DNA of 64,000 nucleotides from Burkholderia pseudomultivorans (GTDB taxonomy: Bacteria; Pseudomonadota; Gammaproteobacteria; Burkholderiales; Burkholderiaceae): positions 100,143 to 164,142 of the forward strand of contig NZ_CABVPP010000009.1 in assembly GCF_902499075.1 (NCBI RefSeq). The letters are read 5' to 3'. Each line of letters starts with the position of its first letter. The stretch's first letter is position 1. Of this stretch, positions 50,759 through 60,306 are shown in pieces. Position numbers and translations under genes: made by a program. The notes under the pieces are model-generated. The model was not told the origin of the DNA, did not search any database, and saw only the letters and a list, made by a program, of their open reading frames with translations.

Positions 50759-53563
50759 ATGGACGTCTCTTCACAATTGTCTTCGCTGGCGGACTTATTT
50801 AGTGCCGCCGATCGCCTCTATTCCCTCGAAGGTCAAGGGCCGCTAGCCGGGCTACAAGTCGAGTCCTGGTCCGGGAGAGAGCATCTGTCGGAAAACTATC
50901 GATGGGACGTCTACGGGTTGTCCCGCGATCCCGCCTTGGACCTCGACGACATGCTAGGTCAGCGCGTTACGCTCCGCTGCGCGCTGACGAATGGATCTCT
51001 CGCCGTGCGTAGTGGACTGGTTGTTGAAGCCTGCTGTCTCGGCTTCGACGGTATGGTGGCGCGTTACTCGCTGCAACTCGCTCCCTGGCTTGCGGTGCTG
51101 GATCACGGGCGGACCCAGCGCACATTCGTGAAGCAGAGTCTCGCCGATATTCTTGGAATGATATTCGGTGAATACGAGCAAATTGCGCGTTGGCGCTTCA
51201 CGGTCGACGCGGACAAGCGTATCGAGGCGCTTGGGTTGCTCGATTACAAGATCCAGTACCGAACACAGACGCACTTCGGCTTCGTCCGGCAACTCCTCGC
51301 GGACGCAGGATTGGGATTTTGCTTTGTCGAGGACGACGACGCGCCGGCAGGTCACACGCTCGTGATTTTCGACGACAGCGCGCAACTTCCCGAGGACGAG
51401 ACGTCTGCACGTCTCGCTGGGATTCCGCGGCGTTTGAGCGACGGCGACACGGTAGCGGCTGACCAGATTCTCGGTATCGGCCAGTCCTTGTCGCTGATGG
51501 CCGATCGGCTTACGTTGATCAGCAGCGACTACCGCGGCAACCAGGCGACTACCGCATCTGCGAGCCTCGGTAATCCAAGCGGTGCGAGGGAACTCTACGA
51601 CGACGTCGGACCCGAGGCATTCGAAAGCGTGCAGCACGCTGAAGATACGGCGCGTCGGCAGGCCGACGCAATCGTGTCCCGGGCCCGCTTCTGGATGGGC
51701 TGCAGCACGTTGCGATCGGCGCGCTCCGGCAACGCGTTCCGAATCGCGAACCCCGCCTGGCAGTTGGGGCGAGACAATGCATCGGTGCCCGATGAGTTTC
51801 TGCTGGTGGCAATCGAACATGCCGGTGTGAATAATCTGCCGAAAAACGTGATCGCGCTCGTCGAGCGCGGCCTTGGCATGCCGCCGCCCGCAAGTTCCGA
51901 TTCCCGGATTTCGGCGCACGCCGCCGCCAGCGGCTATGCGAATCGTTTTGAAGCCGTGCCGCGTCGACAGGCATGGCGACCAACGCTCGAGGATGGTAGC
52001 GGACAGCGACTCAACCCGGTGCCGACTGCTTTGGGAGCTCAGACTGCGCGGGTGGCTGGCCCGCAAGGCGAGCTTGAACCGGCGGCTTCCAGCCCGGTAC
52101 ATACCGACGCCCAGGGGCGGATTCGGATCCGCTTCCACTGGCAGCTCGATAGCGACTACGGTACCTACCCGACCCGCGGCATGCAGCGGCTCGCGAGCGA
52201 CGGGCATGGGCTGCAGCAGACACCGCGAATCGGCCAGGAAGTCCTCGTACAGTTTCAGCACGGGCTCTTGCACCGCCCGATCGTGCTGGGTGGCCTGTTC
52301 AATGGCCGCGGCGAAGGCGGTGAGGCACCCACGCCGGGCGGCGAGCCGGCATCGCCGCTGGATCCCGCCGTCTATCGGCAAGCGTCGGATCATGCCCCGA
52401 GCGTGCAGGGCAATCTTGCCGGCGGCTATAGCCCGAGCTGGCACGGGGCCGGTGGCGGAGCCGACGGTCACAATCATGTCGGTGTGCTGTCCGGTTTCAA
52501 GTCGCAGGGATTTGATGGCCAAGGCTGCAATCAGCTCGTTGCGGACGATAGCGATGCGATGGGACGCTTGCAGATGGCTACGACGCATGCAGCGACCGAA
52601 TTGAACCTTGGTCATCTTCGTCATCAGGCCGACAACTATCTCGGCAGTTTTCGCGGACAAGGCGTCGAGTTGCGGACGGACGCATATGGCGCGGTGCGCG
52701 GTGCACGCGGTGTGCTCGTATCGAGTTATGCGACGATGCCCGATCAGCCGGCGGGCGACGTGTCTGCGTTGCAATCGCTACTGGCGCAGCAAGCGACGCT
52801 TGCACGCCTGTTCGATCAAGCGGCGGAAACGCATCGCACGATGCCGCTTGCTGTTCAGCGGGGCGTGCAACGGACCGGGCAGTCGATGCTCGACGATCAC
52901 TCAGGTCCCATCGACGCCCTCACGAACACATTTTCTACGACCGTCAGCGCTGCAAGCTTCGACCAGGCGGCGAGCGATGCTCGACAACGCGATTCAGGTC
53001 AACCCTTGCCGCACACGGGCGACGCCGTACTCGGGCTGGAGGCACAGGGCGGTCAAGGGATCTTTGCCGGTCAGGCGCTGCACTGGGCCGCTGGCGAGAC
53101 GTTGACCGTCGGCAGTGGGGAGGACATCAACATGGCCGTGAACCAGATCGTGCGAATGCACAGCGGCCAGGGGATCGGCTGGCTCGCGGCCGCGCGCGAA
53201 GCGTCGGGCGCGGGACTGAGCGTGATTTCCGGTGCGTCGGGCTTCGATCTTCAGGCGCAGCACGACCGGATGACGCTACATGCGCAGAAGGAATTGAAGA
53301 TGGTGTCGGTCAACGCGAACGTCGAACTGGCCGCCAGCAAGACTTTACATCTCGCGGTGAGTGGCGGTGCGCATCTGACGATCGAGGGCGGCAACGTCGT
53401 GTTCGGTTGCCCGGGATCGCTTACGGTGCACGCTGCGAAGCATGGATTCGTTGGTCCCGATCAACTCGATACGCAATTGCCGCAATTTGCCGACAAGGTT
53501 TGCGTCGAATGCTTGATGCACGCGATGCAATCGGGCAGTGCACTCGCCGGCAAGTCGATCTGA
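50759..53563 (+). CDS. vgrG: VgrG spike protein 1 with DUF2345 extension
   Basis: The 934-residue protein has a gp27-like N-terminal part (residues about 1-380, with GREHLSENYRWDVYGLSRDP), the gp5 OB-fold around 485-520 (TPRIGQEVLVQFQHGLLHRP), and a long DUF2345 beta-helix and C-terminal part from about 560 to the end. That last part includes VLSGFKSQGFDGQGCNQLV and the helical insert around residues 660-720. The final 30 residues hold two close cysteines (KVCVECLMHAMQSG). It heads the adaptor, immunity and lipase genes and so probably carries the lipase. Confidence 0.95.
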   Translation: MDVSSQLSSLADLFSAADRLYSLEGQGPLAGLQVESWSGREHLSENYRWDVYGLSRDPALDLDDMLGQRVTLRCALTNGSLAVRSGLVVEACCLGFDGMVARYSLQLAPWLAVLDHGRTQRTFVKQSLADILGMIFGEYEQIARWRFTVDADKRIEALGLLDYKIQYRTQTHFGFVRQLLADAGLGFCFVEDDDAPAGHTLVIFDDSAQLPEDETSARLAGIPRRLSDGDTVAADQILGIGQSLSLMADRLTLISSDYRGNQATTASASLGNPSGARELYDDVGPEAFESVQHAEDTARRQADAIVSRARFWMGCSTLRSARSGNAFRIANPAWQLGRDNASVPDEFLLVAIEHAGVNNLPKNVIALVERGLGMPPPASSDSRISAHAAASGYANRFEAVPRRQAWRPTLEDGSGQRLNPVPTALGAQTARVAGPQGELEPAASSPVHTDAQGRIRIRFHWQLDSDYGTYPTRGMQRLASDGHGLQQTPRIGQEVLVQFQHGLLHRPIVLGGLFNGRGEGGEAPTPGGEPASPLDPAVYRQASDHAPSVQGNLAGGYSPSWHGAGGGADGHNHVGVLSGFKSQGFDGQGCNQLVADDSDAMGRLQMATTHAATELNLGHLRHQADNYLGSFRGQGVELRTDAYGAVRGARGVLVSSYATMPDQPAGDVSALQSLLAQQATLARLFDQAAETHRTMPLAVQRGVQRTGQSMLDDHSGPIDALTNTFSTTVSAASFDQAASDARQRDSGQPLPHTGDAVLGLEAQGGQGIFAGQALHWAAGETLTVGSGEDINMAVNQIVRMHSGQGIGWLAAAREASGAGLSVISGASGFDLQAQHDRMTLHAQKELKMVSVNANVELAASKTLHLAVSGGAHLTIEGGNVVFGCPGSLTVHAAKHGFVGPDQLDTQLPQFADKVCVECLMHAMQSGSALAGKSI

Positions 53564-53571
53564 GCAAATCG

Positions 53572-54396
53572 ATGGATAACGGGGACTTGATCGATTCGTA
53601 TCCGCCGGACGCGCTGTCGCAGATGCGGCAGGTGCTCGACGCATCTGCGGCGTCGACGCACTGGTACGTATTGCTCGACATGAGTTTTCTGCCATCGTTG
53701 CGCGATCGCTTGTCCCCGCCGTCTTCCGGGCATTCGGTCATCGCGCTGTACGACGGTGTTTATGAAGGCGACGGGCTGATGGCGATTTCGCCTTGCCTGA
53801 TGTCGTTGCCCGAGGGGGCGGAAATGCGGCCGGCCGTGTGTGCCGATCTGCTGCACCATACAGCTGGGCGTCCGATGCTGAGCCTGTTGGGCGCGGCGAT
53901 CGGCGCCGATGCATTGGCTTCGCACCTGCGGGGGCAAATGGAGGCACGTGCCGACGACGGAGAGGCTTTCCTTGTGCGACTCGCCGATACCCGCTGCCTG
54001 CCGACTTGGGTGAATGTGCTGACGCTGTCGCAACGCAAACGCTTCTTTGCCGGAATCGATGCATGGTGGGTATTCGATCGTACCGGTTCGTTGCTGGCGC
54101 TCGACGTCGAATCTGTCGATGCGGGCGGTAGCGATGCCGCCGATACGAATTCCATGCCGTACCGGCTTGGCCCGGACCAGATCGCTGCGCTCAGGCAGGC
54201 GGCCAAGGTCGATACGTTGCTCTTCCATGTCCGGCAGCGTCCGGAGACCTTTGGACAACTGCACGCGAAACCATCCGACGCATATGCGTGCGTGCGTGAT
54301 GCGTGGGAGAAGGAAGATGCATCGGCACGAACGCCGCGAGTGGCACTCGATGCACTCAGGGCGGCCGGATGGCTGGTGACAACGATATCGGTATGA
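53572..54396 (+). CDS. DUF4123 T6SS effector adaptor (Tap/Tec chaperone)
   Basis: The 274-residue protein starts at the ATG at 53572, 8 bp after vgrG. The DUF4123 domain starts at STHWYVLLDMSFLPSLRDRL (about residues 27-46) and includes HSVIALYDGVYEGDGLMAIS and GIDAWWVFDRTGSLLAL. DUF4123 proteins recruit a specific effector to the C-terminus of the cognate VgrG, as Tap-1 and VasW do. Its position between vgrG and the lipase fits exactly that task. The frame is open upstream inside vgrG, but that part is not a start. Confidence 0.88.
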   Translation: MDNGDLIDSYPPDALSQMRQVLDASAASTHWYVLLDMSFLPSLRDRLSPPSSGHSVIALYDGVYEGDGLMAISPCLMSLPEGAEMRPAVCADLLHHTAGRPMLSLLGAAIGADALASHLRGQMEARADDGEAFLVRLADTRCLPTWVNVLTLSQRKRFFAGIDAWWVFDRTGSLLALDVESVDAGGSDAADTNSMPYRLGPDQIAALRQAAKVDTLLFHVRQRPETFGQLHAKPSDAYACVRDAWEKEDASARTPRVALDALRAAGWLVTTISV

Positions 54397-54477
54397 GCGC
54401 GATGCGGATCGATTCGAAAAGGAGCGCGATGTGATGCAGTGCATGGATAAACGGGATCCAGACATGAGAATCGAGTC

Positions 54478-55092
54478 ATGAATTTACGAACTGGATCGGT
54501 GATGGCCGTTGTTCGCCTGGCCGTTTTTCTGGCCGCCTTCGTTGCGGGAGCAGGTTGCTCTCGTGCGACAGATCAGGCGGTTACGCAAACCGGGACGACG
54601 GCGGAGGAGATTGCGCGACCTGGTGATGAAGATGCCGGGATCGGGCTGAAGCTGAATGCGCTGAATTACACGGACGTGCCGATCGGCACCTTCTATGTCG
54701 ACGGGACCTGGGGCGGGAATGTGCCCGCCCGTATCGGTAGCGCGGGCGGCGGCATCACATGCTGCGTGTCGGTGCCTCAAAAATGGCGTCCCGGATTGAC
54801 GGTCAAGGTCGAATGGCGCAACGACGAGATGTACAAGCGCAATCCGGATGCGGTGGCAAGCCGGGTCGTGCCGATCGAGCAGTATGGTTCATTCTCGGAT
54901 GGCTACCTGTGGATCGTGTTTTTCCCGGGAGACAGGATCAAAGCATATGTGTCTCCCTGGCTACCGGGGGCACCGGCGTTTCCGGAAGGATTACAGGTAC
55001 CGAACAAGGCTTGTCCGGGGAACTTTACCGTGTTGAACAGCAGCCGCGACTGCCCGAAGTCGGATAAAAGGATGGTGGAGGCTGCGCCATGA
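54478..55092 (+). CDS. DUF3304-like lipoprotein, probable immunity to the phospholipase effector
   Basis: The 204-residue protein has a lipoprotein signal (VRLAVFLAAFVAGAGCSRAT; the Cys near residue 23 is lipidated) and a compact domain with LNYTDVPIGTFYVDGTWGGN, ITCCVSVPQKWRPGLTVKVEW and DGYLWIVFFPGDRIKAYVSP. This pattern is seen in DUF3304 proteins that accompany Tle lipases. Periplasmic lipoproteins are the usual protection against lipases injected into the periplasm. The stop overlaps the effector start by four bases (ATGA), so immunity is translated first. Confidence 0.8.
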   Translation: MNLRTGSVMAVVRLAVFLAAFVAGAGCSRATDQAVTQTGTTAEEIARPGDEDAGIGLKLNALNYTDVPIGTFYVDGTWGGNVPARIGSAGGGITCCVSVPQKWRPGLTVKVEWRNDEMYKRNPDAVASRVVPIEQYGSFSDGYLWIVFFPGDRIKAYVSPWLPGAPAFPEGLQVPNKACPGNFTVLNSSRDCPKSDKRMVEAAP

Positions 55093-57485
55093 GCGTTCGC
55101 TTTGCTTCCGCTGAACGACCGGATGTCAGTGTAGTGACGTCAGAGGAGCAGGATGCGATTCTCCGCCGTCTTCATGAAGACGACGGCATGAGTTGTTGCA
55201 AGACGCTGCATATCGGTATTTTCTTCGATGGCACACGCAACAATGCCGAGCGGGATCGGTCCGGACACAAGCACAGCAATGTCGCGCGGCTCCGGGATAC
55301 ATTTCAGCAGGACGAATATCATAAGGCGATCTATGTCGCGGGCGTCGGTACGCCTTTTAGCGAAGAGGTCGGCGACTACGGCGTAGGACTGCAGGCGGCG
55401 GCAGGCGCCGCCGCCGGATGGGCGGGGGAAGGGCGCATCAACTGGGCGTTGTTGCAAATCCATAACATCGTGCACGAATGCGCGTTCAAGATCGGTCTAA
55501 GTGCGGCGCTCGGTGTGACGGACAAGAGCCTCGTGAAATCCATGAGCGTCGACATGAATTTCAAGGGCATCGATTCCGGCGGTGTGATACCCAAACCGGG
55601 AAGTCTCGGCGACATCAAGGCCCGCTCGAGCAATGGCGCCGGCGCGCTCAAACTGATGGCCGCCGAGCAGAACGGCATTGAACTGACCTGGGAGCACGAT
55701 TCGGTCTGGGCGCAGCTCAAGAGCGAAGTCGACTCGTCGAAGTGGGCCGCCGCGATGCAGGCCTGGGATGCGATGCGCCGCAAGGTGTTGAACGAGCGGG
55801 TCGCACACCTCAAGGAGCGCGTCGGCGACAAACTCGTAAAAGGCAAACCTGCACTGCGGAATATTCGTTTGTATGTATTCGGCTTCTCCCGGGGATCCGC
55901 GGAGGCACGTACTTTTTCCAATTGGCTGCCGGATGCACTCGATAATTTCACTCTCTGCGGTGTGCCGGTTTCATACGAATTTCTCGGCATTTTCGATACG
56001 GTGGCTTCCGTCGGCATCGCACAGGGCGCCGCGCCCACGCTGTTCGACGGGCATGGTGGGTGGGGGCGCGGGCAGTTGATGGCGGTGCCTCCGTATGTTC
56101 GTCGTTGCGTTCACATGGTCGCGGCGCACGAGCCCCGCGGCTCGTTTCCTCTGGATCTGATCGATCGCTCTGGCGGCGGTCGCGAAGAAATCGTATATCC
56201 CGGCGTGCACTCGGATATCGGCGGCGGCTACGCGCCCGGCGAGCAGGGGCGCGGTCGCGACGATTCCGATAAGCTGTCCCAGATTCCGTTGCTCGACATG
56301 TACCGCGAAGCACGCAAAGCAGGCGTGCCGCTCGACATCAAGGGAGTGGGCGTTTCTGCGGAAGCGGCGAACGCCTTCAAGATATCTCCCGGTCTGAAGC
56401 AGGCGTTCGCAGCGTACGTGAATGCGACCGCGGGCTGCTACCACGACCCGTCACATGGCACGCCGGGGCTGATGCGTGCCCACTACGGATATTACTTGCG
56501 ATGGCGGAGGATGCGGCTCAAGAACATGCGGGCCCAGCCGGGCTTCAAGGCGGCTCAGGCGGGGTATCCGCAGGATGCAACGGATCTCGACAGCGCAAAT
56601 CAGGAACTGCAGATTGAGTGGGAAGATCTGCTGCAGCATGAGCGGGACGGGGGGCCGAGTCTTGGTTACTACATCGGCAAGTACGGTGAGAACTGGCTGC
56701 GTGAAAATCCGAAGGGCGCGGCTTTTGCGTCCGTATCGCTCCTGCCGTTCATCATGATCCTCGGAAGCGTGCCGATGGCGGTTCCCGCGGCGGCCGGTAT
56801 CAGCAAGCGGGCGATGCAGGTCGCGCAGGCGCAATTGCAGGACAAGTGGGAACAGTGGAAGCAAGTGCGTGAAGACTGGAATGCGACGCAGCCTCTCGCA
56901 GATGCCATTAGCGCGCTATACGACAATTACATGCACGATTCGCGCGCCTGGTTCAAGCCGATGGGCGATGACGACGACGTTTGGAACTATAAGCAGATCC
57001 AGGCACTGAAAGCCAAGCAGGCCAGCTACACGCGCGAACATGCCGCATGGAAGACACAGGTCGATTCCGGCCTGCCGGGCGCGTGGCCACGCTTGCGGAC
57101 AATGAACCCGAATACGTTGGCGTTGGGACCGAGCGGCGGCATGCCGCCAGGGCCGGAGCCGCAGTCACCACTCACTGCGCAGGAGCGCGATGTATTGAAG
57201 CGGTACGACGCGGCGATGCAAGCGGTGCAGAAGGCAGGGGCGGAGAGAAGTTCCGCTGCACCTTCGGATAGCGCAGTGCTGACCGACCCGAAGGTGACGA
57301 GCGGACTCCAGCAGCAAGCCGGCGGTCGCGAACCCTATTGCATCTGGGGTTACCTGCGCTGGCGGACCGTTTACGTGGACGGCAAGCGCTGGGAGCCACC
57401 GCACGTTGAAACCCCGCAGGAGCAATGGGAAGGCGAACTGAAGTTGAACGAGTTCCGCGCGGCCAAGTTCACATGGCCTGGGTGA
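55089..57485 (+). CDS. Type VI lipase effector, DUF2235/Tle1-type phospholipase
   Basis: The 798-residue protein has a DUF2235 alpha/beta-hydrolase domain. LHIGIFFDGTRNNAERD near residue 40 is the first strand; the nucleophile elbow is FGFSRGSAEAR with Ser at about 267; the acid is in LGIFDTVAS (Asp about 303); and the His is in YPGVHSDIGGGY (about 374). A helical C-terminal half with one hydrophobic stretch (ASVSLLPFIMILGSVPMAVPAA, given as residues about 547-568) may insert into membranes. Tle1 enzymes cleave phospholipids in the target periplasm. The vgrG, DUF4123 adaptor and lipoprotein upstream complete the delivery and immunity set. Confidence 0.9.
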   Translation: MSVRFASAERPDVSVVTSEEQDAILRRLHEDDGMSCCKTLHIGIFFDGTRNNAERDRSGHKHSNVARLRDTFQQDEYHKAIYVAGVGTPFSEEVGDYGVGLQAAAGAAAGWAGEGRINWALLQIHNIVHECAFKIGLSAALGVTDKSLVKSMSVDMNFKGIDSGGVIPKPGSLGDIKARSSNGAGALKLMAAEQNGIELTWEHDSVWAQLKSEVDSSKWAAAMQAWDAMRRKVLNERVAHLKERVGDKLVKGKPALRNIRLYVFGFSRGSAEARTFSNWLPDALDNFTLCGVPVSYEFLGIFDTVASVGIAQGAAPTLFDGHGGWGRGQLMAVPPYVRRCVHMVAAHEPRGSFPLDLIDRSGGGREEIVYPGVHSDIGGGYAPGEQGRGRDDSDKLSQIPLLDMYREARKAGVPLDIKGVGVSAEAANAFKISPGLKQAFAAYVNATAGCYHDPSHGTPGLMRAHYGYYLRWRRMRLKNMRAQPGFKAAQAGYPQDATDLDSANQELQIEWEDLLQHERDGGPSLGYYIGKYGENWLRENPKGAAFASVSLLPFIMILGSVPMAVPAAAGISKRAMQVAQAQLQDKWEQWKQVREDWNATQPLADAISALYDNYMHDSRAWFKPMGDDDDVWNYKQIQALKAKQASYTREHAAWKTQVDSGLPGAWPRLRTMNPNTLALGPSGGMPPGPEPQSPLTAQERDVLKRYDAAMQAVQKAGAERSSAAPSDSAVLTDPKVTSGLQQQAGGREPYCIWGYLRWRTVYVDGKRWEPPHVETPQEQWEGELKLNEFRAAKFTWPG

Positions 57486-57613
57486 TTGCGGGTACGAGGC
57501 AATTCAGTAGTGGGATACCGCCGCTCCCCCCGCCGTCTACGGAACGAACCGATATTCGGAGCCGTGGCGCGGAGCAAGATACCCATGGGACTTAAGCAGA
57601 ACCGGATATTGTC

Positions 57614-60298
57614 ATGAACCTAACCGCCGCATTGATGGGATACGACCAGACGACTCGTCACATCCAGATCGATACCGCCATGCCGGGCAAGTTTGCGGTC
57701 GAACGCTTCCATGGGCGAGAGGGAGTCAACGAATCGTTCCGGTTCGAGATCGACCTGCTGTCGAGCGAGCCGTTTCTCGACCTTGCGCCGCTGATTGGCA
57801 GCGCGGCCCGGCTGCGATTGGCGACCGGCGCCGGCCAGCGGTGCTGGAACGGCTATGTGACATACGCTGCATACGCAGACAGCGACGGTGGAATCACACG
57901 CTACCGGCTGACGCTGGAGTCATGGCTTGCCTTCCTGCATTTGCGCCGGAATTGCCTGTACTTCGTGGATCTCGACACGGAGGGCATTTGCGAGCGTGTA
58001 TTCGGCGACTATCCCGAAGCGCGTCGTCGCTATGACCTCACAGACGCGCTGCGGACGTTCAAACTGCGCGGACAATATCGGGAGACGGATCACGAATTCA
58101 CGCTGCGGTTATTGTCGGAAGCCGGTCTGTCGTTCCGTTTCGAGCACGCGCAGGATGCGGGGAAAGCGCCCAGCGGTGATCACACGCTCGTCGTGTTCGA
58201 TGCGCACGCCACGCTGCCTTCGGGCGGGATCGTTCCTTACAATCTGCAGGACGTCGGCGATCCGGACGGCGTGATGACTTATTTCACCGAGCGTCATCAG
58301 ATGGTTCCGGATCGGGTCGTGGTATCGAGCTGGAAAGCGGATCAACTCGTGGCCGTTTCCGGTCGTGCGCACAGTCAGGCCGACCCGGACACTCCGATCC
58401 TGCCGGCTCGCGAGATATACGACGGCCAGTGCGCGGGCCGGTTCGACGGTTCGGCTCAGGCAGAGCAATATGCGGGGCAGCGTCTCGACGCCCTTCGGCT
58501 CCCCAGGCGGCTTCATCGTGGCGCTGGCTCGATTCGAACGCTCGAAGCCGGCAGCGTATACACCTTGGACGGTTACCTGGACGAAGCGATCCGGTTCGTT
58601 CCACTCTGCATCGACCATGAGGCCGTCAACAATCTCGGTGCGGAGATCGCGCAGTTGCTCGGCCAGGGGCAACTGGAAAACGGGCTGTATCGCAACAGCT
58701 TCATTGGCATTCCTCCCGATACAGCGATCGTGCCCGATACTCGGGCCCGACCGATCGTGCCTGGCGTGCAAACGGCGATCGTGGTCGGAGAGCCGGGCAG
58801 TTCGGTGAGCAGCACGCGCGATCATCAGGTTCGCGTGCAGTTTCCCTGGATGCGAGGGGAGTCGCCGCTGCCCGGCGGATTGACGGATACTGCGAGCCGT
58901 TCGAATCCTGCCGGACATGCACCGGGCGATCATCGGTCCGGCGTGCTGGCGCGCGTTGCCGAGCAGACGGCGGGGCCGAATTTCGGGCACAGCTTCACGC
59001 CGCGCGTGGGCGCTGAAGTCGTGATCGGTTTTGATTCGGGAAATATCGACATGCCGGTCGTCCTGGGTCAAGTCTATGGAGGACGCGTACAGCCGCCGTT
59101 CGCGGCCGGCGAGGGCAGCAATGCGAATCACGCCGGCACGCTGTCCGGTGTGCAGACCCGCACGCTGGATGGACAGCCTGGCACGCGGTGGGTGATGGAC
59201 GACGCGGCGGGACAATTGCGCCACGAAGTCGGCAACGCCGTTGCGAATAGTGTGTTGGCGCAGGGCTACCTGATTGCGCAGGACGGGGCGTCGCGCGGTA
59301 TGTACCGCGGTGAAGGATTCGAACTTGCCACCGCCGGCTGGAATGTCGTGCGAGCAGGCAAAGGTGTTCTGCTGTCGAGCACGGCTCGCCCCGAAGCGAC
59401 CTCGACGCAAATGGACGTGGCCGAGAGCGTGGGACAACTGAAACAGGCGGCCCTGACTGCGCGGCAGCTCGATGGAGCTGCCATTGACGCAAAGGCCGAA
59501 GGTCTCGGCGCGAACGGTGCGCAGGCTGATCTTCTCAGAGCGATCGACCCGCAGCAGGACGGAAAGTATACGGGCCCGGTCAACGGGCAAGCATCGACCA
59601 AGGCGAGTGGAACGGAGCGCAACGGCAGTGACCCTGTCGAGCGCTTCGCAGTGCCGGCGATCGTGATGGAGTCTCCGGAAAACGTGGCGCTGGTGACGCC
59701 AAAGACAGCTGTCTCGTATGCTGCCGAGCACGTGCATCTGACGGCGCAGGGCGACGCGCATTACTCGGCAGGGGCGACGATTGCCGGCGTATCGGGCGAG
59801 TCGCTGAGCCTGTATGGCTCGCAGGGAGGCGTGAAGATAATCGCGAATCACGGGCCGGTGAGCGTCGAGGCGCATACCGGCGCAATGGAGGTCCTGGCGG
59901 ACCAGTCAGTGCGAGTCACGTCGACGGAAGGCCGCGTCGATGTATTGGCGAAAGACGCGATCGTCATCCAGCAAGGGCCGAGCCGTATTACGCTGAAGGG
60001 CGGCGATATCACGATCGAGACGCCGGGACAGTTTGCCGTCAAGGCCGGATCGCATCCGTTTCCGGGTCCGCTGGCTGCCGCGCCTTCGCTACCCGGGCTG
60101 CCGGATTCCCGTGCGCCGATGTTCGACGAGGGGTTCGTGCTCAAGGACGAGCAGACCGGTGAGCCGATCGCCGGGCGTGCATACCGCATCATCCGCGCGA
60201 ACGGGGCGGTTGAACATGGTGTAACCGACTCAACCGGACACACCCACCTGGTGACCTCGGCTGACGCCGAGCCGCTGTCCATCGAGATCGATCGCTGA
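57614..60298 (+). CDS. vgrG: VgrG spike protein 2 with C-terminal extension domain
   Basis: The 894-residue protein has a gp27-like part at residues about 1-380, the OB-fold near 457-490 (TPRVGAEVVIGFDSGNIDMP) and a DUF2345 beta-helix up to about 820. There follows a short extra domain at 836-894 (MFDEGFVLKDEQTGEPIAGR ... GVTDSTGHTHLVTS) with a transthyretin- or SdrD-like beta look, often found at the tips of VgrGs that bind an effector directly. The gene is followed after 8 bp by the Cys-His-Asp protein. No DUF4123 gene belongs to this module, which fits direct loading by the extension. Confidence 0.93.
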   Translation: MNLTAALMGYDQTTRHIQIDTAMPGKFAVERFHGREGVNESFRFEIDLLSSEPFLDLAPLIGSAARLRLATGAGQRCWNGYVTYAAYADSDGGITRYRLTLESWLAFLHLRRNCLYFVDLDTEGICERVFGDYPEARRRYDLTDALRTFKLRGQYRETDHEFTLRLLSEAGLSFRFEHAQDAGKAPSGDHTLVVFDAHATLPSGGIVPYNLQDVGDPDGVMTYFTERHQMVPDRVVVSSWKADQLVAVSGRAHSQADPDTPILPAREIYDGQCAGRFDGSAQAEQYAGQRLDALRLPRRLHRGAGSIRTLEAGSVYTLDGYLDEAIRFVPLCIDHEAVNNLGAEIAQLLGQGQLENGLYRNSFIGIPPDTAIVPDTRARPIVPGVQTAIVVGEPGSSVSSTRDHQVRVQFPWMRGESPLPGGLTDTASRSNPAGHAPGDHRSGVLARVAEQTAGPNFGHSFTPRVGAEVVIGFDSGNIDMPVVLGQVYGGRVQPPFAAGEGSNANHAGTLSGVQTRTLDGQPGTRWVMDDAAGQLRHEVGNAVANSVLAQGYLIAQDGASRGMYRGEGFELATAGWNVVRAGKGVLLSSTARPEATSTQMDVAESVGQLKQAALTARQLDGAAIDAKAEGLGANGAQADLLRAIDPQQDGKYTGPVNGQASTKASGTERNGSDPVERFAVPAIVMESPENVALVTPKTAVSYAAEHVHLTAQGDAHYSAGATIAGVSGESLSLYGSQGGVKIIANHGPVSVEAHTGAMEVLADQSVRVTSTEGRVDVLAKDAIVIQQGPSRITLKGGDITIETPGQFAVKAGSHPFPGPLAAAPSLPGLPDSRAPMFDEGFVLKDEQTGEPIAGRAYRIIRANGAVEHGVTDSTGHTHLVTSADAEPLSIEIDR

Positions 60299-60306
60299 GA
60301 GCACGC

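Noticed and set aside
50954-52774. 606-codon minus-strand frame opposite vgrG 1
   Set aside because: No start signal or recognised domain; VgrG motifs are on the plus strand.
58109-59875. 588-codon minus-strand frame opposite vgrG 2
   Set aside because: Arg-rich antisense frame without motifs.
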